A DNA stretch of 64,000 nt, taken from positions 1,550,001-1,614,000 of the forward strand of contig JAALGY010000061.1 in assembly GCA_032358165.1 (NCBI GenBank), given 5' to 3'. Positions within the stretch are counted from its first letter, which is position 1; each line of letters opens with the position of its first letter. Source of the stretch: Diplosphaera chodatii. Lineage: Eukaryota; Chlorophyta; Trebouxiophyceae; Prasiolales; Stichococcaceae. Position numbers and translations under genes: made by a program. Below, piece after piece: positions 58,633 through 64,000 of this stretch. The notes beneath the pieces are model-generated. The model saw only the letters and a program-made list of their open reading frames with translations, was not told the DNA's origin and searched no databases.

Positions 58633-61600
58633 ATGAAGGCATTGCTCGATGCTGCAAACACCTTAATACAGAGGTTTGCGGACACATGGAAGTGTTACTG
58701 GGAGAAGTTCTGCTTGAGCTGGAGTAGCGGACGCGGCATCCTCGATCTGTTTGCGAGCAACCCATGGTGCTGTCCGCTGGACACCTCTGTGTTGGCACAG
58801 CAATGCCTTGATCGCGGAAATGCCGCTGATGCAGAAGGGCTGCAGGATGCCAGGCGCAGTAGTAACCCAGCGTCATACGCGTTGCAGCTCAGAAATTGGT
58901 ACATCGACACCAGCCCGTTTCGGAATGCTGCACACAGGCATGCTCCCTCGGCATTTGACAGCGGCGGATCGCAGGTGCGAGGCTGCACGATGATGCATTG
59001 TTGGCGTACGGGCGTTATGTCTAAATCACGGTGAAAACCCCTGTTGCTTGCAGCGGCAGCAGGCGGTCTCAACTGCCGCGGATTGCCTCGGACCACAGCC
59101 AGCCCAGGTGTTTGCAACGGCATGCCCTGCAGCACCACCGAGGACGGTTGCATCAGGCAGCAGCAGGGCCGGATCGGCTGCCGTATGACGGCGGCGATGC
59201 CGAAGTGCCGCCGGAGCAGGTTGGGCGCATGCATGGCATGATGCCACCTGCGCACAGCACTCATCTCGTGTGATCGCTGGCGGCTGCAACCTCAGCTCCT
59301 GGCGCCATGATGACGAGCTGCAGGTCGCTGTTGCAGGCCGAGTGGATGCGACAGCAGCCGCAAGCGGACAGGCCAGAGGTTGTTGAGCTCACGAGGACGA
59401 TCGATGCGGATGGTGCCTTTTTGCCAGATGACGTTCACTTGGACACCGAAGCGGAGGGCAGCAGGTAAGCGGTGCGCCAGCGCCACTTGCAGATCTTTCA
59501 GGCGCCAGTGTGCAGCATGTTGCCTGTGGGGCAGCTGGCACCCGCCGCTGCCACTGTGGTGTAGGAGTGCCCCCTGTGTTGCGGGCAGACCGCACTGCTC
59601 AGCACAGTTGTCTGGCTGGTCGCTGGCCAAGTAGCTGCACCGTCGACCCATGTGCTATTTCAAGGCGACCACACTATTGACGGAGGCCACGCATCTGGCT
59701 GCCTGCTGCAGGCCGGCGGATGATGGACGGGTGACGGCGCTGGGGCTGCTGCGCAGCACGTGGGCCACGCTGCGGGGCCGCCTGCTGGCGGTGCTGGTGC
59801 TGATGTCGCTGCAGGACGCGGCCATTTTCGCCTGCCAGCGCCTCGCGGACCTTGCCACGAACCACGGTAACACTCGATGCCATCTGGAACCGACTGGCGC
59901 TGATGCCACACCCCTCAACCCATATTTACATCCCCTTGGGTGAACAGCCTGGCAATGCCAGTGTATACCGGGGACCAGTTGTGCACTGTGTCGCCGCATG
60001 CATGCAGCCGCGGTGGCGTGGCTGCGCGGGCCGTACACGCGGGCGGCCCTGGGGCGCATGGCCTGGGCCACCCAGGACCCGTCGCTGAGCACCTTCTCGG
60101 GAGGTGAAGGGATTGCCTGTGCTTTGCCATGCAGCTCGACAGATTGCAGTCTCTGTATGTGGCATCAGCATGGACATCCCTCCAGTGTTGAGCAGCACAG
60201 CAAGGGCACTGCGGTCACAGTGTCCCTCTGGCATGTGCTATATCGCCTTCTGACCACATGGCGCCTGGCACTGCAACACATGGCGCTCAGCACCAGGACG
60301 CTGCTGGCCAAAGAAGTGGGTACGGTGCCGGTGGCGCACTGCACTCCGTGCTTACGCCCTTTGAGCCCTTGCTGCAGGCTACGTGTGGCTGCACTGGCTG
60401 TTCCAGGGCGCGGCGCTTCCCGCGAAGATCGCGGTGCAGGCCGCGGCGACTGCGGCGCTGTTCCACCTGGCAACCTCAGGTGCGCACGCGCGCTGTGTTT
60501 GACCGGCCGCTGTGCAGGTTGCAGGGATTGCGTGCCGGTGTTGCAGCGCATGAGTGCACCTCAAGCGCTGTTGCACTTGTCTGGTCTCTGCAGCCTGCCC
60601 GCGGCACATGCAGGTTTTGTCTGCTTGAGCACTGCACACACTGCAGCGCACGTCAGCAGCATGTATGGCCCAGTCGTCCCAGTCTCCGCACCAGTGTGCC
60701 TGAGCGGATGATACGCCTGCAGAGCCGCGGGCTGGGCAGGGGCGGAATCCCTTCAGGCATCTGGCGCACGCTGTGGCGGACGCGGCTGCAGCCCTCCGCA
60801 GCGGCGTCTCTGACTGGCGCAGGTGTGTACCCTGCCTCAGCGGTCCTGCCTGTCACATGCTAATCTGATGCACCAACCATACAACATGCCCGTGCTCTCC
60901 GGCCAAGGCACGTGAACGGAGAATTTGCGGAGGGTTTGGACAAGCTACCAATAGGTTACAGATCTACCAACCTGCAAAAGTATTGCAGGGCGTACCTGGC
61001 GACGGCGCTGGTGCTGCTGCGCTTCCTGCCGCTGGGCGCCGCCTCCATCCTCGTCGTGCCGCTGTACTGGACGCTGCCGCGCATTGTGCAGCTGCAGGCC
61101 GCCGTGCCGGCCGCCATCGCCGAAGGTGCTGCCTGTCGCACCCGCGCAGCCTTCATAGCGCCACCTGTGTTAGCAGAGCTTGCAATACTGCACTGTGCAG
61201 CAAGCATGCCCCTGGCGGCCCCTGGCAGGGCCGCTACTCGCCATGCCTGGTGCAGTCTCAATTGCCTCAATTGTCACTGCACATGGAGTGGCTGCTCGTA
61301 ACGCTGCTCCCTCTCCGCCCTCTGCCATCTGAGATTGGTTGCTGTGCTGCATGCGCAGGCTGGTGCAGTTGGCAGGCCATCCTTCCAGTCAGAACATCAG
61401 AGTCTCGTCTGAAGGGCCTTTCTTCTTGCACAGGACTGGGGCCCCGAGCAGCGCTGGAGCGCTCGCGCCGGCTGGTGGACGGCCGCGTGGGGGCGTTTGC
61501 CATCCCGCTGCTGCTGCTGACGCTCGCGCCGCGCGGGGTGCTGACGGGGCGCCACTGGCTGCTGGCGGCGCTGCCCCCGCGGCTGTGGACGCAGGCAAGC

Positions 61601-62169
61601 CCTCCCTGTGCACTGCTTCGTGTTTAGGAATGTCCATTCATGACCGTATCCCCTACTGCTGGTGTAGGGGCGCTCATACTGCCTGCACGATGCTAAAGAC
61701 AGCATAACACTTGCGTGCCTGCAAGTGAAGCAGGGGCTCTGTACCAACCTCCCTCGGCCTGCTTGCAGGTGCAGGAGCTGCCGCTGCTGATCGCGTTGGG
61801 CTCCCCGCTGCTGGCCATCCTGCTGTTCCGCATGCAGGCGCGTGTCATATCACCGTCCTGTCGCGCAGCTGCCGTGCAGTCTGCACATTGCACCTGCAGC
61901 CTCACGCAGCTTAGATGCCCTGGTATTTGTTCGTTCCCTTCGGCAAGTGTTGCGCAGTAAGGCGATTGCTCGGGGCTGTTCGCCTGGCGTGGTGGCAGCA
62001 AACACGCCCAGCTTCGATCTCATCGCAGGAGCTGCTGCCCATCGCGGCGTACAAGGCCGCAGTGGCAGCAGATGGCAGCAGCAGGCAAATGGACGCTGGT
62101 GGACCACTGGAAGCAGACACGGCGGCAGGAAGCGGCATGAAGGGCACTGCACCACCTGAGGAGAATTGA
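58633..62169 (+). CDS. Unrecognised multi-pass membrane protein
   Basis: Twelve in-phase exons give ~494 residues: 58633-58974, 59054-59107, 59337-59464, 59712-59866, 60008-60103, 60378-60479, 60723-60822, 60989-61125, 61434-61594, 61769-61837, 62029-62169 plus the uncertain 61838-61843. The N-terminal ~175 residues are soluble (VVELTRTIDADGAFLPDDVHLD). About five or six hydrophobic segments follow, such as LLAVLVLMSLQDAAIFA, VWLHWLFQGAALPAK, LVLLRFLPLGAASILVVPL, AFAIPLLLLTLAP and LPLLIALGSPLLAILLF. The loop AAIAEGLGPRAALERSRRLVDGR recalls the E-G-x-G-x-x-x-A-L-x-R-S pattern of bacterial YciC-like and glycerophosphodiesterase-type membrane domains; this is only a resemblance. The intron after 61594 has a GC donor with good consensus (AG|GCAAGC). 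The first exon is less GC-rich than the rest and is the weakest part. Confidence 0.65.
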
Positions 62170-63192
62170 GCAGTGCAGCATCGGCGCAGCGCATCTGCTG
62201 ATGTCTGCACTGTGCGACTGCATTCACCGGCTGGGCGGCGTAGTACCAGACAACCGTGCATCCCAATACGTCTGCAAAGTGGGCCGTGCCCAGCAGGCGG
62301 GCGGCCACCCGAGCCAACTTTCAGCACAGCACAGCCAGCATGGCACGCCCCGACCATTGTGATCAGTAGCCAGCAGTGTAGCTGTCTTCCGACTCTGCTT
62401 TGCCTTAGATGGGAGGCGCCAACGTCTCCACATGCGCCTGCGTGTGTTCAGCGCTGCTGTGATGCCACAACCGTTGGGCACGGCATGCTTACTTCAGCAG
62501 TTTTACTATGTGACCCGGTTGGTGTACAACAGGGGCCTTCTGAAAGCATTTTGTGGCAGGATTCTTTCCATTTCCCTGTCAGAGCCATACTAGTACAAAA
62601 CGTGCAGCAAGAGCAACAGCAACGCACACAAAATGGAATGGCAATCAAGAAGTCTACCGAGAGAGGCGTCACGAAGCAAAGAGGCAATTTGCAACCAATG
62701 AAACGTCTGTCAAACCATGCCAACGGGGCTCATGAATCTGTACTGCCACAGCAAACTGCTCGTCCAATCGTGGTTCGAATCCTGACTGGGATCAGTACAT
62801 CGCTGGGAGCGCGTCTTTCAGGCCACCGTCGTTGTTCTGCTGCAAGCTGCGGCTGAATGCCAGCGGGCATCTTGATGCAATTTTGACCGCCGCAGCGAAA
62901 ATCTCCGGCACAGTAAACCTGTCCTGCATTTGCAGCCCTGTCTGCCACCGAGGCATACTGCTTTTGCACTGGGCCTGCACCCATCTGGATCATCTGCCCC
63001 TTGCAAAACCACCGCCATAACTAGCAGGCGTTGAGCCCTTTGCTGCCATAGTCGTGTAGAGTGCTGTCGTGCCTTGATGTGTGCCTCGATGTTCATGCCA
63101 TGTTCTCCTCCTGCCGGTGCCAGCCCCAGCGCCGCAGTCATACTTCTGCCATCCGATGTGTCAGTATTTAGCTTGAGCAAAGGATGGCGTGT
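62170..63192. other. Spacer between convergent genes
   Basis: About 1 kb between the stop codons of the membrane protein and GFAT. It includes a relatively AT-rich stretch around 62540-62720. No supported coding frame; a tRNA-like B box near 62770 does not fold. Confidence 0.5.
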
Positions 63193-63998
<806 letters not shown>

Positions 63999-64000
63999 GA

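Noticed and set aside
60600..60619. A 20-nt microexon (ACPRHMQ) in the membrane protein gene
   Set aside because: Including it forces the next exon into a frame that does not fit the following acceptor; skipping it keeps phase through to the stop.
62766..62790. tRNA-like B box (GGTTCGAATCC)
   Set aside because: The flanking bases form only two T-stem pairs on either strand, and no A box, acceptor stem or anticodon arm can be placed.

Overview
The window looks like nuclear DNA of a green alga, most likely a trebouxiophyte (Chlorella or Coccomyxa grade). Exons are very GC-rich, Ala/Gly/Pro/Ser-rich and short. They are split by many 100-400 bp introns that are less GC-rich and usually end in GCAG or TGCAG, and TGTAA poly(A) signals can be placed behind some genes. 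The gene set is plant-like or algal: an SOS1-type exchanger, an arginine-rich tandem CCCH protein, an ABA3-type molybdenum cofactor sulfurase and a green-algal type light-driven pump. I see no mobile element, CRISPR array, rRNA or convincing tRNA. All gene models are spliced by hand: each junction was chosen so that reading phase is kept across the exon pair, with homology used where I recognise the family.

Layout. 1-520: 5' exon of a minus-strand gene leaving the left edge. 1702-18257 (-): a 45-exon, ~2427-residue Na+/H+ exchanger with a C-terminal cyclic-nucleotide-binding-like domain (SOS1 architecture). 19037-24973 (+): molybdenum cofactor sulfurase, divergent from the exchanger across 779 bp. 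25296-28333 (+): a microbial (type I) rhodopsin with complete proton-pump residues. 29406-35063 (-): two overlapping reading frames of an unrecognised coiled-coil / Gln-rich protein, possibly a two-cistron locus. 36160-39256 (-): a type II membrane-anchored PC-esterase (TBL-like) protein. 40064-46414 (+): HEATR6-like HEAT-repeat protein. 47939-52143 (-): RR-TZF zinc-finger protein with a PAM2 motif. 52449-56277 (+): JMJD6-like JmjC oxygenase. 56617-58224 (-): unknown protein with two hydrophobic segments. 58633-62169 (+): unknown multi-pass membrane protein. 63193-64000 (-): 3' end of glutamine:fructose-6-phosphate amidotransferase (GFAT), leaving the right edge.

How the genes relate. The exchanger and the sulfurase are head to head; in land plants SOS1 and ABA3/LOS5 both act in salt and osmotic stress. 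The rhodopsin proton pump lies just downstream, so light-driven H+ export and Na+/H+ exchange genes sit within 30 kb. The RR-TZF and JmjC genes share a 305-bp divergent promoter and both point to RNA-level regulation. The PC-esterase and GFAT genes would serve glycan modification and amino-sugar supply.

The most notable observations are the PAM2 motif in an RR-TZF protein, the intact DTD-type rhodopsin with a 17-nt microexon and a GC-AG intron directly after the retinal lysine codon, the overlapping stop/start of the tandem frames at 30720-30726, a ~970-residue low-complexity insert in the exchanger, and several GC-AG introns.
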